A DNA stretch of 44,203 nt from DASZMX01 sp035551475. Lineage in GTDB: Bacteria; Verrucomicrobiota; Verrucomicrobiia; Limisphaerales; Palsa-1400. Positions within the stretch are counted from its first letter, which is position 1; every line of letters starts with the position of its first letter. The stretch is taken from NCBI GenBank assembly GCA_035551475.1, contig DASZMX010000143.1, forward strand, positions 1 through 44,203, written 5' to 3'. A program made the position numbers and the translations under genes. Below the pieces are notes generated by a model. That model searched no databases and was not told the DNA's origin. It worked only from the letters and a program-made list of their open reading frames with translations. Shown here piece by piece: positions 16,209 through 24,327 of this stretch.

Positions 16209-19200
16209 CGCCCGCCTCCGTTCAAGGCCGGCGGCAGCGGGATCGAAAGGGTGACCGTCGTCCCCTGCCCTGGCCGGCTGCGAATATCGCAACGTCCACC
16301 CAGCGCCGCCAGGCGCTGGCGCATATTCCGCAAACCGTTGCCCAGCCGGTCCCCAGGGCCGGACACCGCGCCCGCCAGCGCCGGGTCAAATCCACAGCCA
16401 TCATCATTTAGCACGATTTCAATATGTCCGGCCGACACGCGCATTTCAATGCTGACGCGTCGCGCGCGGCCATGCTTGAGGGCGTTGTTGAGCGCTTCCT
16501 CGAACGCCAAAAAAATATTGTGGCGGGCCTCGGCCGAAAAGGTCCGCTCCGGCAAGCCGCGCGGAATTTTCAGCTCGCACTCCACGGATGTGTTTTGCAA
16601 ATACTCGGACGCGTATTGCCCGAGGTACGCCACGACATGTTCGAGTGTGTCGTTGCGCGGATTGACCGCCCAAACAATTTCGTCGAGCGACTGCAATAAC
16701 TCGCGGGACGTGTTGGAAATGGAGGAGAGCTTGCGCCCCACATCATCCTGTCCCTGCAACTCTCCCTTGGCGCGCTCGCTCATGAATGAAATCTTGGTGA
16801 GTTTGGAGCCAATCTCGTCGTGCATGTCCTGGGCGATGCGCATCCGTTCGCGCTCCATTGCCTGCTGCGCGTGTAGCGCCGCGAGGCGGGAACGAAGCCG
16901 CCGCAAAGCCAAAAGACGAACCGCTCCGGCAATGGCGGCAGCCGAAACCACCACATAGAGCGCCAAGGCCCAGGGCCGCCGCCACAGCGGTGTGGGGATC
17001 AAAAAACGGAATTCGACATTGTGGCCCAGCCAGCCTTGATCCGGCAAACCTGCCTGCACGCGGAAGCGATACGTTCCATAAGGAAGGCGTCCATAATGCA
17101 CGGTGCGGCTGGCGCCTGCTTCCACCCACTCAGGATCGAATCCATCCAAACGATAACGAAAACGCACTCGTTCGGGCGCTGAAAAACTGGGAGCCGTAAA
17201 CGCAATTTCCAATGACCGCAGCGCCGACGGCAGCCGAATGGGCGGGGCGTGGCCGTTGGTTTCCAATTCGCGAACCGCGCCCAGAGTAAGCGCCGCGCCG
17301 TCAACTGAGATGTCGTCAATTAAAACTTGCGGCGGCGGCGCGTCATAAACGGCGCCGCGCAAATCCACCGTCACCACGCCCGCCGCCATGGCGAACCAAA
17401 GTTTGCCGTCGGCGGAACGAGCCGCGCGCGGCCAACCGGCGCGCAACGGCGCGCCCATGTCAAATTCCGGGCTGAAAACCAATTGCGGCCGGAACGTCGT
17501 TTGGCCGGCGAGCAAACGCGCCACCTCCGCCTGGGCCAGATGATAAATCGAACGCTCCGTCGCCAGCCACAAGCCGGCTTCCTCGTCCGCCAAAATGCCG
17601 ATGATGGACGCTTCTTCCGAGCTGGCTCTCAGCTTCCAACTCTGAAAGCGCTCGCGATCCACGCAGCCGAACACGCCGTCCGCCGCGCCCACCCACAAGC
17701 GCCCCGCCCCATCCTCGTTCAACGCCGTGACGGTCCGCCCGCCGAGCGCGCCGGCTGTGACTATCGTGCGAAAGCTCCCGGCCGCTTCGCGCACAACCCC
17801 ACCATCCACAAAACCAACCCAGAGCCCGCCCCGGCTTGGCAGAAGCGCGGCGGCGGTGCGAGCCGGCAATCCGTCTCCCTCCCCAAAGTGTTTTATGTCC
17901 TGATCGTTGATGCGCTGCAAGCCCCCGCCAGCCTCGCTTGCCCAAATAGCGCCGTCCTGATCGGCGGCCACGGCGCTGATGGCGTCGTCGGCCAAACCAT
18001 CGGCGGTCGTGTAGCGAAGGAGCCGCGCCCGATCCAGCCGGAACAAGCCTTCCCCGGGGGTGGCAATCCAAACGTTGGAATTGGCGGACACGCAAATCGA
18101 GGAAATGAGCGACAGCGCGTCTGAGCCGCCGTCGGTCAGTTTTTCGAATTGACTGCCTTTGCCGAAGTAACAGCCGTCCTGATCAAAGCCAATCCACATT
18201 CGCCGCTGCTGATCGGATGCCAGGCAAACAGGCGGCTGACTGGACAGGCCGGCGGTCGCATCCAGCACCCGGGCGTTGCGCGGTTGCAATCGCATCAAGC
18301 CGCCTTGATAGGCCCCGAGCCACAAGTTGCCTTCCCGATCTTCGCACAGCGATCGAATATCACTCGCCAGACTGTTGCGCAACGTGATGGGCACGAAGCG
18401 GTCGTCGGCGTAGCAATAAAGCCCCTTGCCGCTCGTCCCAATCCACAATTCGCCGCCATGACCCTCGCACAGGCTCCAGATGCGCAACGACGAACTGGCT
18501 TCGCCGCCGGCAAAATGGTTGAGATGTTTGCCTTCAGTCAGATTCACCAGATAGGTGTCGCCAAATGCCCATAGGTTGCCCCGCCGATCTTCGTAAACGC
18601 CGAGCGCTTCCGGGCTCCGACCGGGACTATCGATTTGAAAATGAAACGGCTGGATTTTGCCTTGAATAAATTGGCACATGCCGCCGTGCGTCGTAATCCA
18701 GACCGTGCCCGAGCGCGCCACATGCACGCTGGACACAAATTCACTTGGCAAACCGTCCTTGGTCCCGTACCGCGTCAAATGGCCGTCCACCCATCGATCC
18801 AACCCATCCGACGTTCCAAACCACAGGGCGCCCGCGGCGTCCTCGGCGATGCTGGTGATGGAACGCTGCGGCAGGGGGGCCGCCGACAGGACGCGGTCAT
18901 CGCAGCGAAACAAGCCGTTGCTTTGCGACCCGACCCACACGCAGCCCCGCGCATCTTCATACAGCGCCGTCACGGAAAGCGCGGCGCGGGTTTCTCTATT
19001 CGGCGGAGGGATGGGAACGAACGCCACTCCATCAAACCGCGCCAATCCCCGCGCCGTTCCAACCCACAGAAAACCATCCCGCGACTGAATCAGCGCTGTG
19101 ACGGAATCATCGGGCAAACCGTTCTGGCGCGTCCAGGTGCGGATGCTCAAATCTTCCGGCAGGAGTCGGGGAGTGGCGCCCGCGCTGGGGAACAAAGCCA

Positions 19201-19240
19201 GGGCCAACAACCCCGCCGCCAGTGTAGGGCTGACGACCAT
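16205..19240 (-). CDS. Sensor histidine kinase with Reg_prop beta-propeller and Y_Y_Y ectodomain
   Basis: A 1011-residue kinase. The ATG at 19240 is preferred because it opens the signal peptide (MVVSPTLAAGLLALALFPSAGA); a GTG lies upstream at 19297. The periplasmic part (about 25-660) consists of two-component-regulator propeller repeats such as DDSVTALIQSRDGFLWVGT and SLCEDREGNLWLGAYQGGLMR, followed by a Y_Y_Y domain (RFRYRLDGFDPEWVEAG). One transmembrane helix (about 757-778) leads to a HisKA_3 dimerisation domain with His807 in AQDMHDEIGSKL and a HATPase_c domain (EEALNNALKHG, NDDGCGFDP, GLRNMRQRL). The architecture parallels the hybrid glycan sensors of Bacteroidetes, but here the receiver and DNA-binding parts are a separate protein. 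The ligand is probably an oligosaccharide made by the neighbouring hydrolases (inference). Confidence 0.93.
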   Translation of the reverse strand: MVVSPTLAAGLLALALFPSAGATPRLLPEDLSIRTWTRQNGLPDDSVTALIQSRDGFLWVGTARGLARFDGVAFVPIPPPNRETRAALSVTALYEDARGCVWVGSQSNGLFRCDDRVLSAAPLPQRSITSIAEDAAGALWFGTSDGLDRWVDGHLTRYGTKDGLPSEFVSSVHVARSGTVWITTHGGMCQFIQGKIQPFHFQIDSPGRSPEALGVYEDRRGNLWAFGDTYLVNLTEGKHLNHFAGGEASSSLRIWSLCEGHGGELWIGTSGKGLYCYADDRFVPITLRNSLASDIRSLCEDREGNLWLGAYQGGLMRLQPRNARVLDATAGLSSQPPVCLASDQQRRMWIGFDQDGCYFGKGSQFEKLTDGGSDALSLISSICVSANSNVWIATPGEGLFRLDRARLLRYTTADGLADDAISAVAADQDGAIWASEAGGGLQRINDQDIKHFGEGDGLPARTAAALLPSRGGLWVGFVDGGVVREAAGSFRTIVTAGALGGRTVTALNEDGAGRLWVGAADGVFGCVDRERFQSWKLRASSEEASIIGILADEEAGLWLATERSIYHLAQAEVARLLAGQTTFRPQLVFSPEFDMGAPLRAGWPRAARSADGKLWFAMAAGVVTVDLRGAVYDAPPPQVLIDDISVDGAALTLGAVRELETNGHAPPIRLPSALRSLEIAFTAPSFSAPERVRFRYRLDGFDPEWVEAGASRTVHYGRLPYGTYRFRVQAGLPDQGWLGHNVEFRFLIPTPLWRRPWALALYVVVSAAAIAGAVRLLALRRLRSRLAALHAQQAMERERMRIAQDMHDEIGSKLTKISFMSERAKGELQGQDDVGRKLSSISNTSRELLQSLDEIVWAVNPRNDTLEHVVAYLGQYASEYLQNTSVECELKIPRGLPERTFSAEARHNIFLAFEEALNNALKHGRARRVSIEMRVSAGHIEIVLNDDGCGFDPALAGAVSGPGDRLGNGLRNMRQRLAALGGRCDIRSRPGQGTTVTLSIPLPPALNGGGR

Positions 19241-19322
19241 CGTTCCGACTATGGGAAAATCGCGCCCCAAAGTCGAACCTCGAATTCCGCCCCACACGGT
19301 TTGCCCGCCCCGTCAGCGACGG

Positions 19323-22007
19323 TCAGGGATGCTGAACGATGCGATAGAATTTTTGGCCGGAAGCGGGCACGGTGATGGAATAGGCCCCAGCCGTGTTCGG
19401 GACATCCTGCCAGCTAATGGGTGTGGTGAGGGAGGAGGCGCTTTGCAGATTCACGGCAGGATTGCCCGCCCAATAAAAGGTGACGTTGCCATTGCTCATC
19501 GGTCCCACTGTCAAGCCGCCGACGCCCGAGCCGGTGATAATGAAGTTGTCGAAGTTCATATTGCCGCCGGAACCAACCGTGACGAAGACCAGGCCGGCGC
19601 CGGTAATCGAGCCGCGCAGCGCAGACGACGCGGGAGCGCCGATCAAGCCGCCGGCGCTCGTGACCGTCAGATTCTTCCAGTTGGACGCAGCCGGGCTAAA
19701 GGCCGCCGTGTAAGTGCTGTAAGTGGAGGTGTCGGACGTGGGTGTGGGCAGCGCGGCGCTGGAGACGTACCAATTGGAGTTATCCATTTGCACAGCCCAA
19801 TAGGCGGTGACGTTCGCGGCTTGAAAGCTCGGAGCCACATCCACAGAAAAGGCCAGGTCCGAGTAGGCAGCGGCGTCGATATAAGGGAAAGCAAGTCCGG
19901 CCTGGTTGGTGTCGCTGGCAACGGTTGTATAATATACAGTTGTCCCGGGCACGCCCAGGTAGGCGAACACCGCGCCATCGCCGCCAATGTTTTGGAACAG
20001 CGCGTTGGGAGAATTATTGACAGCCTCAACCCAGCCCACGCTGCTCAGGGGATAATTCCCGGAGGCGGGCCCGACGAACGGAAACGTCTCGGCGTAAATC
20101 GTGCCCGCGGGGCGATCCACCACCGACAAACTGGTGCCGACGTAATTATCGCTTTCATCGAAGCTGACCGAGTTGGAGGCAAAGGCGACAATGGAGCCGC
20201 TGTCCGAGGGCTTGAGATTGGCGATCGTGACGGTGGGGGTCGTGGCGCCGAAGACACGCGCGCCATTGACCAGCGGCGCGCCGTTGAGCGTCCACCCGTA
20301 GGTGAACGGCGATTGGCCGGCGGGGTTTTGGCCGAAGCTCGCGCCGCCGCCGGTGTAAACCGTTTGGTTGAGCGGATAACCCGCGCTCAGATCCACCGGC
20401 TGAATGGTGACGGCATTTTCCGTGATGGCGAAATTATTGAAATTGAAATCGCCGCCGCCGTTCAGACCTTGATGCGCGATCACAATACCCGCGCCGATGA
20501 TGCTGCCCGTGAGCGGACCCGCAGGATGCGCGCCGATGGTTGTGGTATTGGCGCCGAGCGTAAGTGTGTTCCAACTGGAAGCGGCGGGGCTAAAGCCAAG
20601 TTGGTAAAGTTGGAAATTCCCCTGGGTGATGGTTTGCACCGGGATAGCTTGCGCAGAGACGTACCAATTGCCGTCGGACATTTGCACCGCCCAATAGGCG
20701 ATGACGTTGCCCGCCGGGCTGGTTCCGCCGGCGTTGCCCGGGGTGATGTCCGCCTGCAACGTGACATGCGGCACGCTCGTCGGATCAATGGCCGTGAACG
20801 GCACACCGGAAGCGCCAGTGTCATTGGTCACGGTGGTGTAATAGAGATTGGTGGTAGCCACACCGGAATAGGAAAAGACGTTGCCGACGCCGGTTCCGCT
20901 TTGATAAATGCCCGTGCTGCCCTGGAAAATGCCCTGCCAGCCCACACCCGTGATAGGAAGATTGCCGTTCGGGCCGACGTACGGGAACGACTCAGCATAG
21001 AGATCGCCCGAAGGCAGCGGGTTCACGGTCAAGCCTATGCCCGATTCGCTCTGGCCTCCGCCCGAATTGGTCACAGTCACGGAATAAATGGCCCCGGCAT
21101 CGTCGCTCGTGGCGTTGAGGACCGTGAGGACATTATTGGTCGTGCCGGTGTATTTGGCGCCGTCATGGAGGGTGACGCCGTTGGCCTGCCAAATATAAGT
21201 CAGCGGCGGTGTGCCGGCCGCTTGAATCAAGAAGGAGGCGCCGCCGCCGGCATACACAGTCTGGCTGATGGCCGGCGCGGTGATGGTGGCGCCGATCACG
21301 ACGTTCGTGCTGGGCGCGAAAGCGGAAATGGCCAGCTGGTTATAATTGAATCCGCCGCTGGTGGGCAGCTCCACAATGCCAATGCCCGTGATATTGCCGG
21401 AAAGATTGCCGGCCGGCGTGGAGCCAATTGTGACGTCGGTGGCATTGATGGTGAGGGTTTTCCACGCCGAGGCCAAATTGGTGTAGGGCACGGAATCGTT
21501 GGTGAACTGCGGATAGCCGAGATTGCCCGAACCGGGAAGCTGCGTGGTGGACACATACCAGGTTCCGCCCTGTTGAATCGCGAAATAATTGGTGTCGGTC
21601 GCGGCGCCGCGCACTTCGACGGACAGCATCAGGTTCGTGTATTTAGCCGGGTTGACATCCACGAACGAAGAATCACCGCCCGTGCCGGGCCCTGCGGTGT
21701 CCGTGGTGTAAATCATGCCGGGCGTGGTTTGAGTGGGAGAAAGCGTTGTAAAATACACGGTGTTGGCCGGAAGCGCGGCGCCGCTCGCCGGGTCCGAGGC
21801 GCCGGTGGCCTGGTAAATGCCGAGATACGGCCCGGCCGTCTGCGAAACGGCCACGCCGGTCCACCCGACGGTGTTAAGGTTGCCGTTGCCATTGACGGAG
21901 GAGCCGCCGACGGTGGTGCCCCAATCTTCCACGTAAATATTCGTGGTTCCCGCCGAGACGAGCGCGAGCGAGCCAAAAAGAACGCCTACGGATAGTGCGA
22001 TTTTCAT
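19323..22007 (-). CDS. Secreted protein with three repeated beta-sandwich units and Ig-like linkers
   Basis: An 894-residue protein with a signal peptide (MKIALSVGVLFGSLALVSAG). Three related units begin at about residues 25, 330 and 610, each opening with a variant of YAESFPYVGPNGNLPITGVGW and containing YYTTV and then VTAYWAVQMxxxNWYVS, then SPAASxWxxLT and a GSITGAG-type glycine patch; the pattern suggests a concanavalin-like or laminin-G-like sandwich that could bind glycans. Between units lie Ig-like stretches such as AGTPPLTYIWQANG with DDAGAIYSVTVTNSGG. The C-terminus ends in the FYRI module seen on other secreted proteins here (SGQKFYRIVQHP). It sits 82 bases upstream of the kinase start and 56 after a pseudopilin, so it may be the binding component of the system. 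No enzymatic motif was seen. Confidence 0.72.
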   Translation of the reverse strand: MKIALSVGVLFGSLALVSAGTTNIYVEDWGTTVGGSSVNGNGNLNTVGWTGVAVSQTAGPYLGIYQATGASDPASGAALPANTVYFTTLSPTQTTPGMIYTTDTAGPGTGGDSSFVDVNPAKYTNLMLSVEVRGAATDTNYFAIQQGGTWYVSTTQLPGSGNLGYPQFTNDSVPYTNLASAWKTLTINATDVTIGSTPAGNLSGNITGIGIVELPTSGGFNYNQLAISAFAPSTNVVIGATITAPAISQTVYAGGGASFLIQAAGTPPLTYIWQANGVTLHDGAKYTGTTNNVLTVLNATSDDAGAIYSVTVTNSGGGQSESGIGLTVNPLPSGDLYAESFPYVGPNGNLPITGVGWQGIFQGSTGIYQSGTGVGNVFSYSGVATTNLYYTTVTNDTGASGVPFTAIDPTSVPHVTLQADITPGNAGGTSPAGNVIAYWAVQMSDGNWYVSAQAIPVQTITQGNFQLYQLGFSPAASSWNTLTLGANTTTIGAHPAGPLTGSIIGAGIVIAHQGLNGGGDFNFNNFAITENAVTIQPVDLSAGYPLNQTVYTGGGASFGQNPAGQSPFTYGWTLNGAPLVNGARVFGATTPTVTIANLKPSDSGSIVAFASNSVSFDESDNYVGTSLSVVDRPAGTIYAETFPFVGPASGNYPLSSVGWVEAVNNSPNALFQNIGGDGAVFAYLGVPGTTVYYTTVASDTNQAGLAFPYIDAAAYSDLAFSVDVAPSFQAANVTAYWAVQMDNSNWYVSSAALPTPTSDTSTYSTYTAAFSPAASNWKNLTVTSAGGLIGAPASSALRGSITGAGLVFVTVGSGGNMNFDNFIITGSGVGGLTVGPMSNGNVTFYWAGNPAVNLQSASSLTTPISWQDVPNTAGAYSITVPASGQKFYRIVQHP

Positions 22008-22063
22008 AGTTTGGTGGACTGAATTAGTTGGTGAGCGTTTGGACGGAAAACATCAGGACAAGA

Positions 22064-22930
22064 TTATTCGTAATTTCTCATCCAGACTTTCCACTGGCCG
22101 ACCTGGTCGGCGTACGTGGTGTTGAAAATGGAGCTCCAGTGCAGACGCCAAAGCTCCTTCAAGCCGACCTTGCGAACGGAATTATCGGCAAAGGAAATGT
22201 TGACCGGCTTTTTGCTGGGGTGACGCGGCAGGCAAAAATCCTGCAAGCCGCCGGAAGTGTCGTTCTGCTGGCCGGGGCCAGGAGGCTGCTTGTCCGTTTC
22301 GGTGGGCGTGGTGCCATCCCACATGCAATCACCGAAAACCGGGACGTTATTTTTTCCGCCGGCCGCGGTCAGTTTCCGCCAATAACCGTTGGAGTTGGTG
22401 CTGCCGTTGGCGCCAGCGCTGTCGCCCGGCGGATTATGCATCCAGCCATTGATTCCGTAACTGCCCCACATGCCGGGGCGCGCCCAATTAGGAATGGGCG
22501 TGTCGTAATTATTCGTGCCGAACCGGCCCCACGCGATGGCGGTGGCATCAATATTAATGGCCCAAAAATCCGAAAGGCTGTCGCGGTATTTGATGGCCAT
22601 GGGACAGGCGCGAATGCTGTCAACCGTATAATAAGGCTGCAACGCCACCATCCACATGCCGTTGCCGGACGGGTCATTCCAGCCCGAGGGCATGCTGTCG
22701 CGGTTGTCATTGGCGTAAAGATTGAAACACACGCCCCATTGCTTGAGGTTGGACATGCATTGGACGCCTTTGGCTTTGATTTTGGCGGCGGAAAGCGCGG
22801 GCAGGAGAAGCGAGGCCAGAATCGCAATGATTGCAATCACCACCAGCAGCTCGATCAAGGTAAAACCGGAGCGCGCCGCCCGGCGGCCGGAAGGGGTGCG
22901 CCCAATCATGGCTGATGGCAGATGGTTCAT
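22064..22930 (-). CDS. Pseudopilin-like protein with prepilin N-terminus, variant C-terminal motif
   Basis: A 288-residue protein starting at the ATG at 22930, preceded by a GGAA ribosome-binding candidate. The N-terminus has a basic leader then FTLIELLVVIAIIAILASLL, the prepilin cleavage/methylation signature. The usual C-terminal H-X9-DG is changed: RHPSKKPVNISFADNSV has His followed by 11 residues and DN instead of DG. The middle is rich in Trp, Gly and Asn (WGSYGINGWMHNPPGDSAG), as in other verrucomicrobial members. It heads the minus-strand set containing the repeat protein, the kinase pair and the GH2 gene, and is divergent to a GH53 gene. Function is unknown; an envelope fibre or export role is an inference. 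Confidence 0.85.
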   Translation of the reverse strand: MNHLPSAMIGRTPSGRRAARSGFTLIELLVVIAIIAILASLLLPALSAAKIKAKGVQCMSNLKQWGVCFNLYANDNRDSMPSGWNDPSGNGMWMVALQPYYTVDSIRACPMAIKYRDSLSDFWAINIDATAIAWGRFGTNNYDTPIPNWARPGMWGSYGINGWMHNPPGDSAGANGSTNSNGYWRKLTAAGGKNNVPVFGDCMWDGTTPTETDKQPPGPGQQNDTSGGLQDFCLPRHPSKKPVNISFADNSVRKVGLKELWRLHWSSIFNTTYADQVGQWKVWMRNYE

Positions 22931-22985
22931 CAGGTTCCGTTCTGTAAAATCTGGGTTACGGCGTCATCTTCGCATTTTTGGCGGG

Positions 22986-23055
22986 CTTGCCTAGCCTCAC
23001 AAAGGTGTGGTTCTGCAAAGGGGCTGCCACCAGCACATTTGTGAGGCTAGGCAGG
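22986..23055. promoter_or_regulatory. Divergent regulatory region with two inverted copies of a 14-bp site
   Basis: Two arms form a perfect 16-bp inverted repeat (22988-23003 and 23038-23053) separated by 34 bases. Each arm carries the same 14-mer, reading ACATTTGTGAGGCT on plus (23035-23048) and ACCTTTGTGAGGCT on minus (complement of 22993-23006). The plus copy ends 34 bases before the GH53 start at 23083; the minus copy points to the pseudopilin start at 22930. A third copy lies at 28098-28111. The symmetry suggests a dimeric regulator controlling both directions. The transcribed arms could also form a hairpin, so an RNA role is not excluded. Confidence 0.62.
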
Positions 23056-23082
23056 GCGGCGGATTCCTGCGAAGCTCCAGGG

Positions 23083-24303
23083 ATGAACCTTGCGTCTCCC
23101 CGCTCGCGCTGTCGTCGGCGCGCGCCCTTGCTGTTGAGCCTCCTGGCCGGCGCGCTGCTCTTGCGCCTCGCGGGTTGCGCGACCGCTCCGGCCAAGCCCT
23201 CCCCTTTTTATCTCGGCGCGGACATCTCGACGCTCTCTGATGTCGAGCGGCGCGGGGGCGTCTATATGGACGGCGACAAACCAGGCGATGCGCTGGCGAT
23301 CTTCATGAAGAACGGTTGGACGTGCTTCCGCCTGCGCATTTGGGTCGATCCACGCAACGGCGTGAACGGCTTGGAATACACCACGAAACTGGCGCAGCGC
23401 ATCAAGGCCGCGGGCGGGACGTTCATGCTGGATTTTCATTACTCGGACTGGTGGGCTGATCCGCAAAAGCAGAACAAGCCTGCCGCCTGGGCCAAACTCG
23501 ATTTTGACAGCCTCGTCGCGCAAGTGGACACCTACACGGCGCATGTCATCAAGACGCTGAAAGCCGCGGGCGCAACGCCTGATTTTGTGCAGATTGGCAA
23601 CGAGATCACCGGCGGCACGCTTTGGCCGGACGCCCAGGTCAAAGTGCCGCATTCGACAGTCAAAGTTTTCGGGGGCGACGTCACGGTCATGGCCCCGCCG
23701 GAGCCCTATGATGACGCGAAACAGTGGGGCCACCTCATTCGCGTGCTCAAGGCCGCGAGCCACGGGGTGCGTTCGGTCACGACGGCTTCCGACCATGTGC
23801 GCATTGTCGTTCATATTGACTGTGGCGGCGATTGGCCGGTGACGAAATGGTATTTTGATCAACTGGCGCGGGGTGGCGTGGATTACGATGTGATTGGGCA
23901 AAGCTTTTATCCCAATTGGCACGGCACGCTCGACAACCTGCGCGACAACCTGCGCGAAAGCATCCATCGCTATCATAAGGACGTGATGGTGGTGGAAACA
24001 GGCTACCCCACGCACGACTCACATCCCTCCGCCGCCGCGGCAAAAAACATGCCCTGGCCGCAAACTCCCCAAGGCCAGAAGGAATTCCTCGCGGCGGTGA
24101 TTGCGACGGTGAAGGCCGCGCCGGAGGGGCACGGCATCGGCGTCAACTATTGGCATCCGGAGGCAACCTACATTCCCAACGGCGGCGGCTGGCCTGATTA
24201 CAATTCCCTTTTTGACGGAACGGGCCATCCCCTGCCCGCGATGAATGTGCTCGGCCTGCAACCCGCCGCGCCGATGATGACCGCAAAAACCATCGACCGC
24301 TAA
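23083..24303 (+). CDS. GH53 endo-beta-1,4-galactanase, predicted lipoprotein
   Basis: A 406-residue enzyme starting at the ATG at 23083; the frame is open back to 22978 but only this start gives a signal sequence. The leader (RRRAPLLLSLLAGALLLRLAGC) ends in a lipobox, so the enzyme is probably anchored to the envelope through a lipidated Cys. The TIM barrel shows GH53 hallmarks: FYLGADIST, CFRLRIWVDP, FMLDFHYSDWWADPQKQ, acid/base Glu in QIGNEITGG and nucleophile Glu in VVETGYP. GH53 enzymes cleave internal beta-1,4 bonds of galactan side chains of rhamnogalacturonan I and type I arabinogalactan. Compared with the other two copies it has an insertion around PHSTVKVFGGDVTVMAPP. A 14-bp putative operator lies just upstream. 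Confidence 0.93.
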   Translation: MNLASPRSRCRRRAPLLLSLLAGALLLRLAGCATAPAKPSPFYLGADISTLSDVERRGGVYMDGDKPGDALAIFMKNGWTCFRLRIWVDPRNGVNGLEYTTKLAQRIKAAGGTFMLDFHYSDWWADPQKQNKPAAWAKLDFDSLVAQVDTYTAHVIKTLKAAGATPDFVQIGNEITGGTLWPDAQVKVPHSTVKVFGGDVTVMAPPEPYDDAKQWGHLIRVLKAASHGVRSVTTASDHVRIVVHIDCGGDWPVTKWYFDQLARGGVDYDVIGQSFYPNWHGTLDNLRDNLRESIHRYHKDVMVVETGYPTHDSHPSAAAAKNMPWPQTPQGQKEFLAAVIATVKAAPEGHGIGVNYWHPEATYIPNGGGWPDYNSLFDGTGHPLPAMNVLGLQPAAPMMTAKTIDR

Positions 24304-24327
24304 ATTAACAACCGATACGCTGTCCCC

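Noticed and set aside
19098..21995. 965-codon plus-strand open frame opposite the three-unit secreted protein and part of the kinase
   Set aside because: The composition is Ala/Arg/Gly/His-rich with no domain, and it is antisense to genes with clear signal peptides and repeats; a GC-rich shadow.
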